Shown: positions 5,885 to 13,021 of the stretch, in pieces
Layout: every line of letters begins with the position of its first letter
Numbering within the stretch: position 1 is the first letter of the stretch
Origin: Cellvibrionales bacterium
Lineage (GTDB): Bacteria; Pseudomonadota; Gammaproteobacteria; Pseudomonadales; JAHEGP01
DNA: 13,021 bases
Assembly: GCA_024645065.1 (NCBI GenBank)
Contig: JAHEGP010000042.1
Coordinates: 3,793 to 16,813, forward strand
Reading direction: 5' to 3'
Notes under the pieces: generated by a model
The model's database searches: none
What the model was told of the DNA's origin: nothing
What the model saw: the letters and a program-made list of their open reading frames with translations, nothing else
Position numbers and translations under genes: made by a program

Positions 5885-8253
5885 AACTTGATAGCCTCCT
5901 GCCCGGGTTGTACAGATTCCAACTGGGTCGCTCGCTGCGCGGTTGCAATTCCCCGGATTTGCCCCAATCGCAATGCCAGTTCCCGCATTTGCCTTGCGTT
6001 CGCACTGCGCTCGCGTGCAATGTTATCGCCACCAGCCTCGGTAAGGCCCCGGTGTTTGAATACTTTGTAGCCGTTCTGGAACAGCAGTTTGCCGATAGAG
6101 GCCTCGCTGCTGATGCGCCGCTGCAACCAGGCCTGGCGACCGTACTTGAGGGCCTGATTGATGCAGTCCCTTTCCTCCAGGCCCTGGCCGGGCTGGAGCC
6201 TGGCCAGCAGGTCGGCCACGATGCGATAGGCTTCGGTGTAGATCAGCAGCGCGTTGTGCGCGAGCAGGGGTGCCAGCCCTTCCAGCAGCTGCGCGAAGGC
6301 GCCTGGCCCGGCACCCAGCAACGACTCCCACTCGGGTACACTGCGATCCAGCTCGGCCCGAATTTCGGCGTGAAAGACGTCGCTGGGGGAATAGAAGAAC
6401 TCGAATTTGAACAGGTCCCTCAGCCGATCGACCTCAGCCCAGAATTGCGCCTGCGGATCGTCGCCCGGGTTTTCGTTAACCTTGACCAAGGCCAGTTCGA
6501 TGATCGCCTTGTTGACAAAAAAGTGAATGACCGTATTGCGGTAATAGCTTGCCAGGGGCTGCTGGTCCGGGGCGATGCCATAAACTACGTCGGGGCCTTC
6601 ATCGTAGCGGGTGATAAAGCCCTCACCCAGCATGATGTCGAGCACCCCCCGCATATGATCGGCATGGGACGGATCGAAATCGTCGGAAATGCGGATCTCC
6701 CGCTGCCGTGCCCACAGCAGCAGGGCATTGACTTCTACCGACAGTTCCGCCTCGGTGAGGGCCTGGGGTGAGGCTCCCAGCAAGCCCATCGTGACCAGCG
6801 AAGGCAGGGTGATCGGGGTGACGCGGTTGGCTTCGACGGCGACCTGGAAAGCTATTTTTGACAGGGCCAGGCGATCGTCGGGTGCGGGTGCCTGCTTGAG
6901 TATCACGGGCTCGCCAATGTCGACGTAAACCCTACCCATGGGGCGGCGCAGGCTGCGAATATAGCCTATGAACCACTTCAGCGACTCGGGCTGCTTTATT
7001 TTGCCGGTCTGTTCACCCGCGTATTCCTCGGCGTCACGCAATACGTCGTAGCTGATGGACACGGGAATGATATGAATATTTTCGTTGCCGGTGGCGTAGC
7101 ACGCTTCAAGCACGTATTTGAGCAGGCCGTAGCGTGGGGGCATCAGTTTGCCGGTGCGCGAGCGGGTGCCCTCGAAGGCCCAGTGCATGGGGAAGCGCTT
7201 CTCCATCAGGTAGCCGATGTAGTGTTTTAATGTCAATTTATAAAGCTCGTTATCCTGGAAGCTGCGGCGTATGAAGATGCCGCCGGATCGACGCAGTAAA
7301 AAACCGAGCCCCGCAAAGCTCATGTTGGCGCCGCCAAAAATGTGCGGCATCGGAAAGTCACTGTCGTAGAGCAGTTTGGGGACCACCATGCCGTCCAGGT
7401 AAGTTTTGTGGGTCCAGAGCAGCATTGAGGGATAGTTGCGCACCCAGTCGCGCATTCGCTCGACGTCGGCGTCTTCGTAAACAAATTTGTCCTCGTAGCC
7501 CTGTCCCAGGACAAATCCATTGAAGCGTGCGTTGAGGTCGAGATAAAAGCGCCGTGGTATGGAGATCATTTCTTTCATGTAGCCGCGGGCCTCTTCCCAG
7601 ACCTCGGCGACCGGTGTGTGTTGCTGCTGTGCCAATTCCCGGAGTGCCGTTCTATAGCCGGGATCGGCGCTAATGCTCTGGGCTACGAAACGTGGCACCT
7701 TGTAGCGGCCACCCTGCAAGCGGCGCTCGGCGATTTCAAGTGCCAGCCCGGCCTGGCGGGCAACAAAGTCGGCAAAGTCTGCGGTATCGTTGCCATCCTG
7801 ATCGAAGTGGTGCTGGTAACGCTGTTTCAGGGCACCTATGCTCGCCGGCTCTGCCGCGATACAGCGCACCCGCTCCGGGTGGTCGTCGAGAATGCGCCGG
7901 CCCTGCTTGGCATTGGGGCGTCTCGGGTCGCCCAGCAGCAGGTCGCGAATGCGGGGGCCCGAGTCGAGGAATTCCGCTGAGGGCAACCAGGCGACGCGAA
8001 GGGGTGCGACCCGGGTTTCATCGGCGTCGGCCAAGCCCGTTTTCAGGGTTCGGGTATCCGGCAGTGCCTTCTCCCGAAGCGGCAGGCTGACCACCTGCCG
8101 GGTACCGGCATCGTCTGCGGCAGCGTGCTGCTGCACCCAATCACGCAGTAATCTCTCTTCCAGGGAATTGCGGGCATCGAGGATAAACAATACCGGTAAC
8201 CCGGGCGGCCGGGGCCAGGGATTATCGGCGAAGGGTGTGGTTGCCGCCGTCAC
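5881..8253 (-). CDS. plsB: Glycerol-3-phosphate 1-O-acyltransferase, mycobacterial PlsB2-like
   Basis: A 790-residue membrane-associated acyltransferase that adds the first acyl chain to glycerol-3-phosphate, giving lysophosphatidate. All four acyltransferase blocks are present: H282-X4-D287 in THKTYLDGM, GGIFIRR (324-330), FEGTRSRTGK (360-369), and IIPVSIS (395-401). An N-terminal domain precedes them, including ADFADFVARQAGLALEIAE near 160-176. A helical C-terminal domain follows, with YYRNTVIHFFVNKAIIELAL near 570-589. From memory, length and sequence (FGGANMSF, LLRRSGGIFIRR, C-terminal YRN.VIH) fit the Mycobacterium PlsB2 type (Rv2482c) better than enterobacterial PlsB. Motif I has HKTY where relatives mostly have HRSY or HRSH. 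Start is GTG at 8253, overlapping the upstream stop as GTGA, with AAGGA 9 bases before it. It sits between the PlsC fusion and gpsA, so the three genes supply and acylate the same backbone. Confidence 0.92.
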   Translation of the reverse strand: MTAATTPFADNPWPRPPGLPVLFILDARNSLEERLLRDWVQQHAAADDAGTRQVVSLPLREKALPDTRTLKTGLADADETRVAPLRVAWLPSAEFLDSGPRIRDLLLGDPRRPNAKQGRRILDDHPERVRCIAAEPASIGALKQRYQHHFDQDGNDTADFADFVARQAGLALEIAERRLQGGRYKVPRFVAQSISADPGYRTALRELAQQQHTPVAEVWEEARGYMKEMISIPRRFYLDLNARFNGFVLGQGYEDKFVYEDADVERMRDWVRNYPSMLLWTHKTYLDGMVVPKLLYDSDFPMPHIFGGANMSFAGLGFLLRRSGGIFIRRSFQDNELYKLTLKHYIGYLMEKRFPMHWAFEGTRSRTGKLMPPRYGLLKYVLEACYATGNENIHIIPVSISYDVLRDAEEYAGEQTGKIKQPESLKWFIGYIRSLRRPMGRVYVDIGEPVILKQAPAPDDRLALSKIAFQVAVEANRVTPITLPSLVTMGLLGASPQALTEAELSVEVNALLLWARQREIRISDDFDPSHADHMRGVLDIMLGEGFITRYDEGPDVVYGIAPDQQPLASYYRNTVIHFFVNKAIIELALVKVNENPGDDPQAQFWAEVDRLRDLFKFEFFYSPSDVFHAEIRAELDRSVPEWESLLGAGPGAFAQLLEGLAPLLAHNALLIYTEAYRIVADLLARLQPGQGLEERDCINQALKYGRQAWLQRRISSEASIGKLLFQNGYKVFKHRGLTEAGGDNIARERSANARQMRELALRLGQIRGIATAQRATQLESVQPGQEAIKL

Positions 8254-9914
8254 CCGGTCGCGTCCTTGCTCTTGCCAGCGGATCTGCTTGCCGTGGTGGC
8301 ATTTTTACCGCGAGTATTTTTGGCTACTGATTTTGCCCTGGTAGCAGGTTTGGCTTTGGTGCCGGGTTTAGCCCTGGCAGCGGGTTTCGCGTTGCCATTG
8401 GGTCTGGCTTTGGCAGCGGATTTTGTTTTGGTCCTGGCCCGGGTTTTGCCGTCCGCTCTGCCGCGGGCTGCGGGCGTTCGAGCCCCGGGGACCTGACCCA
8501 ATGCCTGCAGAAACAGTCGGCGCACTTCATCGACGTGTTTAGCAATACCCTTGCTTGACCACTCCGAGGTGTCAATCGGGGGCAGTACCTCGACCTGGAC
8601 CGTCGCTGGCCGGAACACAAAGTCCCCCTTGGGAGCGACATCCAGTGAGTTATGGATAACGATCGGGACAATGGGAACGCCCGCTTGAATCGCCAGGTGA
8701 AAAGCCCCTTTCTTGAAGGGCGCGAGGCGCGGCGATACGGTGCGCGTTCCCTCGGGCGCTATGGCTACCGATTTCCCTTCATCCTTTATGGCTTTAACCA
8801 GGGGGGTCATGGCTTCAATGGCGCCGCGGGTATTGGCGCGATCGATAAATACGACACCGCCATATTGCATGACCATGCCCAGAACGGGCATCTTTTTGAT
8901 TTCCTGCTTGCCGATACCAGCAAAATCCCGGCGCAGCAGTTTGGCAATCACAATGACGTCGGCCTTGCTCTGGTGATTGAATATAAAAACGGCCGGACGG
9001 TGCGACCAAAGATGCTCCTCGCCCTCTACCTCGAGTTTCATCCCGATAAGGGCGCTGGCGGTGTCGGCGAATACCGAGAAGGAAAAATTCTGCGCATCTC
9101 GCCGGTTGCCGGTAAGAGCCCAGATCGGCAGGCCTGCGGTAAAGCTACCCACCAGGCTTGCGGTGGCGGCTACCGAGCGCACGAATTGGTTGACAGTAGG
9201 TCGGCCCCGGCTACCGAAGCTGGCGCTGCTCCAGTCGTTGCGCTGTGCTATTCGCAGCAGTTTGCGGCTGGGATTGAGTACGCACGGGTGGCCCACTCGT
9301 TCGAGCAGTTGCAGGTCATCGGTGCTGTCCGAGTAGAAGAAACTCTGGTCCAGGTCGGCGCCGGTTTTGTCGGCGAGGGCCTCGGCCGCCGTCACCTTTC
9401 CCTCGCCAAAACAGGTGGGATGTATCACGTCGCCGGTAAACTTGCCGTCCTGCACTTCGAGGTGGCTGCACAACAGGTGTTCGATGCCCAGATCTCTGCC
9501 CGCCGGTTCAATCTGGTAAGGGGTGGCGGAGGAGATGATAGCGACGGTGTGCCCTTTGGCCTGGTGTGCCTCGACAAGGGCTCTCGACTCGGGATAAACG
9601 AGCCGGGCGGTCTGCTCCCGGTAGAGCTTCTCACCCATCTCGATATACGACTGTTCCGTTTTGCCGCGCATAAACTGGGCATTCACCAGCATCATGGCGG
9701 AAAACCCCAACTTACCCAGCCCGAAGCTGGCCATCGCATTCATCAATTCAATAAATTGCCGGGGCTTGAGGTCGCCGCTCCTGAGTTGCTCGCGAATGAA
9801 TACCGGTGCCGAGAAACCTGAAATCAGCGTACCGTCATAATCGAAAATGGCGACTGTGGAGGGGCCGGCCGGACTTTCCTCTATGGCTTGAAGCAATTTT
9901 TTTAATGGTGCCAT
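8250..9914 (-). CDS. HAD-IB phosphatase / PlsC 1-acylglycerol-3-phosphate acyltransferase fusion with basic C-terminal tail
   Basis: A 554-residue, three-part protein. Residues 20-220 are a SerB-like HAD-IB hydrolase: nucleophile D25 and D27 in FDYDGT, Ser128/129 in IISSAT, Lys173, and D196/D199/D200 in YSDSTDD. A hydrophobic stretch near 247-268 may touch the membrane. Residues 285-470 are a PlsC domain: H314-X4-D319 in NHQSKAD, GVVFIDR (353-359), PEGTR (387-391), and VPIVPIVI (413-420). The PlsC domain converts lysophosphatidate to phosphatidate. The HAD substrate is unknown; phosphoserine is the annotation often carried over, and a lipid phosphate is equally possible. Residues 478-554 are a Lys/Arg/Ala/Pro-rich tail. 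The fusion resembles mycobacterial Rv2483c, which also lies directly upstream of plsB2. ATG at 9914 has no good ribosome binding site, yet the next Met would remove the HAD nucleophile, so this start is kept. First gene of the operon. Confidence 0.9.
   Translation of the reverse strand: MAPLKKLLQAIEESPAGPSTVAIFDYDGTLISGFSAPVFIREQLRSGDLKPRQFIELMNAMASFGLGKLGFSAMMLVNAQFMRGKTEQSYIEMGEKLYREQTARLVYPESRALVEAHQAKGHTVAIISSATPYQIEPAGRDLGIEHLLCSHLEVQDGKFTGDVIHPTCFGEGKVTAAEALADKTGADLDQSFFYSDSTDDLQLLERVGHPCVLNPSRKLLRIAQRNDWSSASFGSRGRPTVNQFVRSVAATASLVGSFTAGLPIWALTGNRRDAQNFSFSVFADTASALIGMKLEVEGEEHLWSHRPAVFIFNHQSKADVIVIAKLLRRDFAGIGKQEIKKMPVLGMVMQYGGVVFIDRANTRGAIEAMTPLVKAIKDEGKSVAIAPEGTRTVSPRLAPFKKGAFHLAIQAGVPIVPIVIHNSLDVAPKGDFVFRPATVQVEVLPPIDTSEWSSKGIAKHVDEVRRLFLQALGQVPGARTPAARGRADGKTRARTKTKSAAKARPNGNAKPAARAKPGTKAKPATRAKSVAKNTRGKNATTASRSAGKSKDATG
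8253..8483 (-). repeat. Region coding for the low-complexity Lys/Ala/Pro-rich tail
   Basis: The last 77 codons of the HAD-PlsC gene encode degenerate tandem units of the form A-K-(P/S)-x-(T/A)-(R/K), for example AKPAARAKPGTKAKPATRAK. The DNA is imperfectly repetitive, with many GCAAAACC- and GCCAAACC-like units on the coding strand. The composition recalls histone-H1-like and AlgP-type bacterial tails. It lies outside the catalytic domains. Confidence 0.7.
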
Positions 9915-9943
9915 TGCGTGTATCGGACTCTGGTAAGGGGATC

Positions 9944-9949
9944 AATATA
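9944..9949 (-). promoter_or_regulatory. Candidate -10 element for the glycerolipid operon
   Basis: TATATT reads leftwards 30 bases before the HAD-PlsC start codon, within the divergent intergenic region 9915-10069. No convincing -35 is found at 16-18 bases, where the best hexamers are only TTTGG/CATTTG-like. The position suits a promoter for the operon, but the match is weak. Confidence 0.3.
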
Positions 9950-10031
9950 CTGTGACAAATCCAGGCCAAATGCAAAACCTTCAGGATACGGCATGGCACC
10001 GCCGGGTGCATTCCATCAAAGCGTTAAATCG

Positions 10032-10037
10032 TATAAG
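10032..10037 (+). promoter_or_regulatory. Candidate -10 element for the acyl-CoA synthetase-like/GNAT gene
   Basis: TATAAG lies 32 bases before the ATG at 10070. A -35 is not clear (TTCCAT at 15 bases is poor). A GGAG ribosome binding site at 10056-10059 sits 10 bases before the ATG. The 155-base divergent region would have to hold promoters for both directions. Confidence 0.3.
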
Positions 10038-10069
10038 GTTGAAGCGGCCGACAATGGAGTCTCACCACA

Positions 10070-12751
10070 ATGACCATCCGCAATCTTGACGCCTTATTCA
10101 AGCCTGAATCTATCGCCCTGTTCGGAGCGACCGATGAACAGGGTACTGTGGCTGCGACTATCGCAAGGAACCTGGTCGAGGGAGACTTCAAGGGGCGGGT
10201 CATGCTGGTCAACCCCAGGCGGCGGGGTATCTTTGGTGCCGAGAGTTATTCCGACCTGGACAAGCTGCCGGAGGTGCCCACCATGGCGGTAATTGCCATC
10301 CGCGCCGCCAGCGTTCCGAAGCTTGTTGCCCGGCTGGGCAAGGCCGGTACGCGTGGCGTGGTGATTATCAACTCGGGGCCCGAAGAGTCGGCGGCCTGGC
10401 GCAGCGAAAAGCTGCAGCAGCAATTACTCGATGCCGCCCAGCCCCACCTGGTGCGGATACTGGGGCCCGGCACGGTGGGTGTCATGCTGCCGCGGCTGGG
10501 AGTTAACGCAAGTTTTTCCCACCTCGGGCCGCGTCCGGGCAAACTTGCGCTGTTGACCCAGTCCGGTGCAATAGTCAGCGCGGTTCTGGATTGGGCTCAA
10601 TCCAAGGATATGGGCTTCTCCAACGTCGTGACGCTGGGTTCGATGTGTGACATCGATTTCGGCGATATGCTCAACTACCTTGCCATGGACATCAATACCG
10701 ACGCCATCCTGATTTACATGGAGGGTGTCACCAACAGTCGCAAATTTATGTCCGCCGCCAGGGCAGCGGCGCGGGCCAAGCCCGTTATCGTCGTCAAGTC
10801 CGGACGGTTCGAGGCGGGCGCCCGGGCGGCCGCTTCACACACCGGGGCATTGGTGGGCTCCGACGCCGTGTACGACGCGGTGTTTCGGCGCACCGGCATG
10901 TTGCGGGTTTACAGTGTCGAGGAGGTGTTTGAAGCAGCCCAGACCCTGTCCAATCTGGGCCGGCCCAAGGGTGATCGGCTGGCGGTGCTGACCAACGGGG
11001 GCGCACTGGGTGTACTAGCGGCTGATGCACTTGCGGAGCGGGGCGGGCGCGTGGCGGAGCTGTCGCCGGAGACCATCGAAGCCCTCGATGGCCTGTTGCC
11101 CGAAATCTGGTCAGGTGGCAACCCCGTGGATCTCGTGGGTGATGCAGACGGTCAGCGCTATGTCGAGGCGATGGAGACTGTAGTGAAGGATGAGGGGGTT
11201 GATGCCCTGCTGCTGATCAACTACCCCACGGCGACAACCTCCTCCAAGGAATCCGCCTGTGCAGTGATCGACTGTGTGGCAAACCTGCCCAGGTTGCCGG
11301 TTTTTACCAGCTGGGTCGGGAGTGCCTCAGCCAGGGAAGCGCGGGGCCACTTTACCGCTAATAAAATTCCTACCTACTCCACCCCCCAACATGCAGTGCG
11401 CGCGTTTATGCACGTGGTGAGCTATTACCGGGGGCTGGAATTGCTGATGCAAACTCCGCCGTCTGTTCCCCAGCAATTTACCCCTGACACCCTTGCTGCC
11501 CGGGCGCTGATTGACGCGGCGCTCGATGAGCAGCGCAACTGGTTGAGCGAACCTGAATCAAAAGGCCTGCTTGAGGCCTATGGCATTCCCGTGGTGTCTA
11601 CCCGCACTGCGTTAACGGCCGAGGAAGCGGGTACTATCGCCGATGAGTTGGGTAGCCACGTGGTACTGAAAATCATCTCGCCGGATGTCTCCCACAAGTC
11701 GGATGTTAGCGGTGTCGCCCTCGATCTCTTTGGTAGCGCGATGGTTGCCGAGGCAGCGAGGTCCATGACGGAGCGACTGCTGGCCGCAATCCCTGATGCG
11801 ACGGTAATGGGCTATAGCGTGCAACCGATGGTGCGACGGCCGGAAGCCTACGAGCTGATTGTCGGTATGGTGAATGATCCGCAGTTCGGCCCCATTATCC
11901 TGTTCGGGCAGGGGGGGAGCGCGGTGGAAGTGGTCAACGACAAGGCGCTGGGGCTGCCGCCACTGAACATGCGTTTGGCGCGGGAGCTGATTTCCCACAC
12001 CCGGATCTACAAGTTGTTGGCCGGCTTTCGTGATCGGCCAGCGGTCGACCTCGACGCCATTGCCCTGAGCCTGATCAAGGTTGGCCAATTGATCACCGAT
12101 CACCCGGAGATTGTCGAGCTGGATATCAATCCGCTGATTTGTGACGGTAGTGGGGTCATGGCCCTCGATGCCCGGGTCATGCTCGAGCCAACCGACATGC
12201 CGGCTTCGCAGCGGCTGGCGATCAAACCCTATCCCAAGGAGCTGGAACAGCCCATTGTCCTCGATGACGGCACCGAGTTGATGACCCGGCCGATAGTGCC
12301 CGAGGACGAACCCTCGCTCCACGAGTCGTTTACGCACCTTACCCCCAAGGAAATCTATCAGCGCTTCTTTACCCCGCTCAAAAGCCTGAGCCATTCGATG
12401 GCAGCGCGCTTCACTCAACTCGACTACGATCGGGACATGGCGCTGGTATTGACAGAGCCCGGTATCGCCGGCAAAACGCCGATTTATGGTGTTGTCAGGC
12501 TGGCCGTTGACCCGGATCGGGAGCGCGCAGAATTTGCGATTATCGTGGGCAATATCATGACCGGAAAGGGCCTCGGCAAGATGATGATGCTGCGCATCAT
12601 CGACTATGCACGCCAGAGTGGAATCAAGGTCATTACCGGCGATGTCCTGAGCGACAATGAGGCGATGCTGGGACTTTGCAAAAACCTGGGTTTCAGTCAG
12701 CAACCCAGCCGGGAAGACAATTCGATTGCCAATGTCAGCCTGACGTTGTAA
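10070..12751 (+). CDS. NDP-forming acyl-CoA synthetase-like / GNAT acetyltransferase (PatZ/Pat family)
   Basis: An 893-residue protein with the domain order of the bacterial lysine acetyltransferase Pat (PatZ). Residues 8-130 are a CoA-binding Rossmann domain (SIALFGATDEQGTVA). Residues 150-460 are succinyl-CoA-ligase-like, with LLTQSGAIV (161-169) and SHTGALVG (256-263). Residues 485-715 are an ATP-grasp domain, with VVLKIISPDVSHKSDVSGVA (531-550) and LFGQGG (611-616). Residues 735-893 are a GNAT domain, with AEFAIIV (820-826) and the acetyl-CoA loop TGKGLGK (831-837). Pat proteins acetylate lysines of enzymes such as acetyl-CoA synthetase and so tune acetyl-CoA production. His257 aligns by motif with the phosphohistidine of succinyl-CoA synthetase, so ligase activity cannot be excluded. 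GGAG precedes the start by 10 bases. It is transcribed divergently from the lipid operon and may share regulatory DNA with it. Functional assignment is at family level only. Confidence 0.9.
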   Translation: MTIRNLDALFKPESIALFGATDEQGTVAATIARNLVEGDFKGRVMLVNPRRRGIFGAESYSDLDKLPEVPTMAVIAIRAASVPKLVARLGKAGTRGVVIINSGPEESAAWRSEKLQQQLLDAAQPHLVRILGPGTVGVMLPRLGVNASFSHLGPRPGKLALLTQSGAIVSAVLDWAQSKDMGFSNVVTLGSMCDIDFGDMLNYLAMDINTDAILIYMEGVTNSRKFMSAARAAARAKPVIVVKSGRFEAGARAAASHTGALVGSDAVYDAVFRRTGMLRVYSVEEVFEAAQTLSNLGRPKGDRLAVLTNGGALGVLAADALAERGGRVAELSPETIEALDGLLPEIWSGGNPVDLVGDADGQRYVEAMETVVKDEGVDALLLINYPTATTSSKESACAVIDCVANLPRLPVFTSWVGSASAREARGHFTANKIPTYSTPQHAVRAFMHVVSYYRGLELLMQTPPSVPQQFTPDTLAARALIDAALDEQRNWLSEPESKGLLEAYGIPVVSTRTALTAEEAGTIADELGSHVVLKIISPDVSHKSDVSGVALDLFGSAMVAEAARSMTERLLAAIPDATVMGYSVQPMVRRPEAYELIVGMVNDPQFGPIILFGQGGSAVEVVNDKALGLPPLNMRLARELISHTRIYKLLAGFRDRPAVDLDAIALSLIKVGQLITDHPEIVELDINPLICDGSGVMALDARVMLEPTDMPASQRLAIKPYPKELEQPIVLDDGTELMTRPIVPEDEPSLHESFTHLTPKEIYQRFFTPLKSLSHSMAARFTQLDYDRDMALVLTEPGIAGKTPIYGVVRLAVDPDRERAEFAIIVGNIMTGKGLGKMMMLRIIDYARQSGIKVITGDVLSDNEAMLGLCKNLGFSQQPSREDNSIANVSLTL

Positions 12752-12772
12752 CACCCGGCGGCGGCCCCGGCA

Positions 12773-13021
12773 TCAGCGACTCAGGCGTCGGTAGGCCAGG
12801 GGCGTGAGCCCCGTCCATTGCTTGAATGCCCGGATAAAGGCGCTGGGCTCGGAGAAATCGAGGTGTGAGGCAATCGACTCGATGCTGAGGTTGCGGCTTT
12901 GCACCATATTGATGGCCAGGTCGCGCCGGGTTTCCGTTTTTATGTGCTGGTAGCTGCTGCCCTCGCGCTTGAGCTGTCTGCGCAGGGCCTGCGGGTGCAG
13001 GTCAAACGTGCGTGCGGCCTG
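12773..13021 (-). CDS. AraC-family transcriptional regulator, C-terminal DNA-binding part (5' end beyond window)
   Basis: The final 82 residues are visible, reading leftwards to TGA at 12775. They form nearly all of an AraC/XylS-type double helix-turn-helix domain. The first helix-turn-helix region contains FDLHPQALRRQLKREG; the second contains IASHLDFSEPSAFIRAFKQW, followed by the signature ending TGLTPLAYRR. FSEPSAFIRAF with TPLAYR is typical of regulators that carry an N-terminal arabinose-binding-like (PF12625) domain, but that part lies outside the window. It converges on the acyl-CoA synthetase-like gene with a 21-base gap. Its target genes and ligand are unknown, and linkage to the lipid operon is not implied by orientation. 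Confidence 0.9.
   Translation of the reverse strand, partial: QAARTFDLHPQALRRQLKREGSSYQHIKTETRRDLAINMVQSRNLSIESIASHLDFSEPSAFIRAFKQWTGLTPLAYRRLSR

Noticed and set aside
5908..6771. A 287-codon plus-strand frame opposite plsB
   Set aside because: It is the shadow of the conserved PlsB C-terminal domain and shows no recognisable motif.
8253..8483. Repetitive DNA considered as a CRISPR or tandem-repeat array
   Set aside because: The units are short, imperfect and in frame with the HAD-PlsC gene, so they reflect a Lys/Ala/Pro-rich peptide rather than an independent array.
8652..9821. A 389-codon open frame antisense to the HAD-PlsC gene
   Set aside because: The minus strand here has intact HAD and PlsC motifs; the plus-strand product resembles no family and has no ribosome binding site of note.
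11612..12754. A 380-codon open frame antisense to the Pat-like gene
   Set aside because: It mirrors the ATP-grasp and GNAT coding region, has no recognisable domain, and such frames are common opposite GC-rich genes.
12752..12772. GC-rich stretch between convergent genes considered as a bidirectional terminator
   Set aside because: Only 21 bases, with no clear self-complementary stem and no T run on either strand.

Overview
The window is a gene-dense stretch of bacterial chromosome with fairly high GC and no mobile elements, RNA genes or CRISPR arrays that I can see. The ClsC-like phospholipase D lipoprotein, the tandem LssY_C proteins, the PatZ-like acetyltransferase and strong AGGAGG/AAGGA ribosome binding sites suggest a Gammaproteobacterium, possibly a marine lineage such as Cellvibrionales. 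That placement is inference, not a direct reading.

Layout. Seven genes run leftwards on the minus strand in two blocks. Block A (about 9914 to 4030) is a tightly coupled glycerolipid operon: a HAD phosphatase-PlsC acyltransferase fusion, a PlsB-type glycerol-3-phosphate acyltransferase, GpsA, and a monoacylglycerol lipase/lysophospholipase. Its first three genes are joined by 4-base stop/start overlaps (GTGA, ATGA), and the lipase starts 7 bases after gpsA stops. A 254-base gap with a GC-rich hairpin and weak promoter-like elements follows. Block B (3775 to beyond base 1) encodes three exported proteins with overlapping ends: a ClsC-like phospholipase D lipoprotein and two paralogous LssY C-terminal-domain proteins. 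The second of these is cut by the window edge. To the right, a divergent plus-strand gene encodes an 893-residue acyl-CoA-synthetase-like/GNAT protein (PatZ/Pat family). A convergent AraC-family regulator is cut by the right edge.

How the genes fit together. GpsA makes glycerol-3-phosphate, PlsB acylates it to lysophosphatidate, and the PlsC domain makes phosphatidate. The HAD domain could act on a phosphorylated intermediate or by-product, and the lipase can remove acyl chains. Block B looks like envelope phospholipid remodelling by an outer-membrane-anchored PLD enzyme with two exported partners of unknown function. The HAD-PlsC then PlsB order, and the PlsB length and sequence character, resemble the mycobacterial Rv2483c-Rv2482c pair, which lies beside a wax ester/triacylglycerol synthase gene. 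The most interesting points are this actinobacterial-style glycerolipid module, the basic Lys/Ala/Pro tail on the HAD-PlsC fusion, and the PLD plus double LssY_C lipoprotein cassette.
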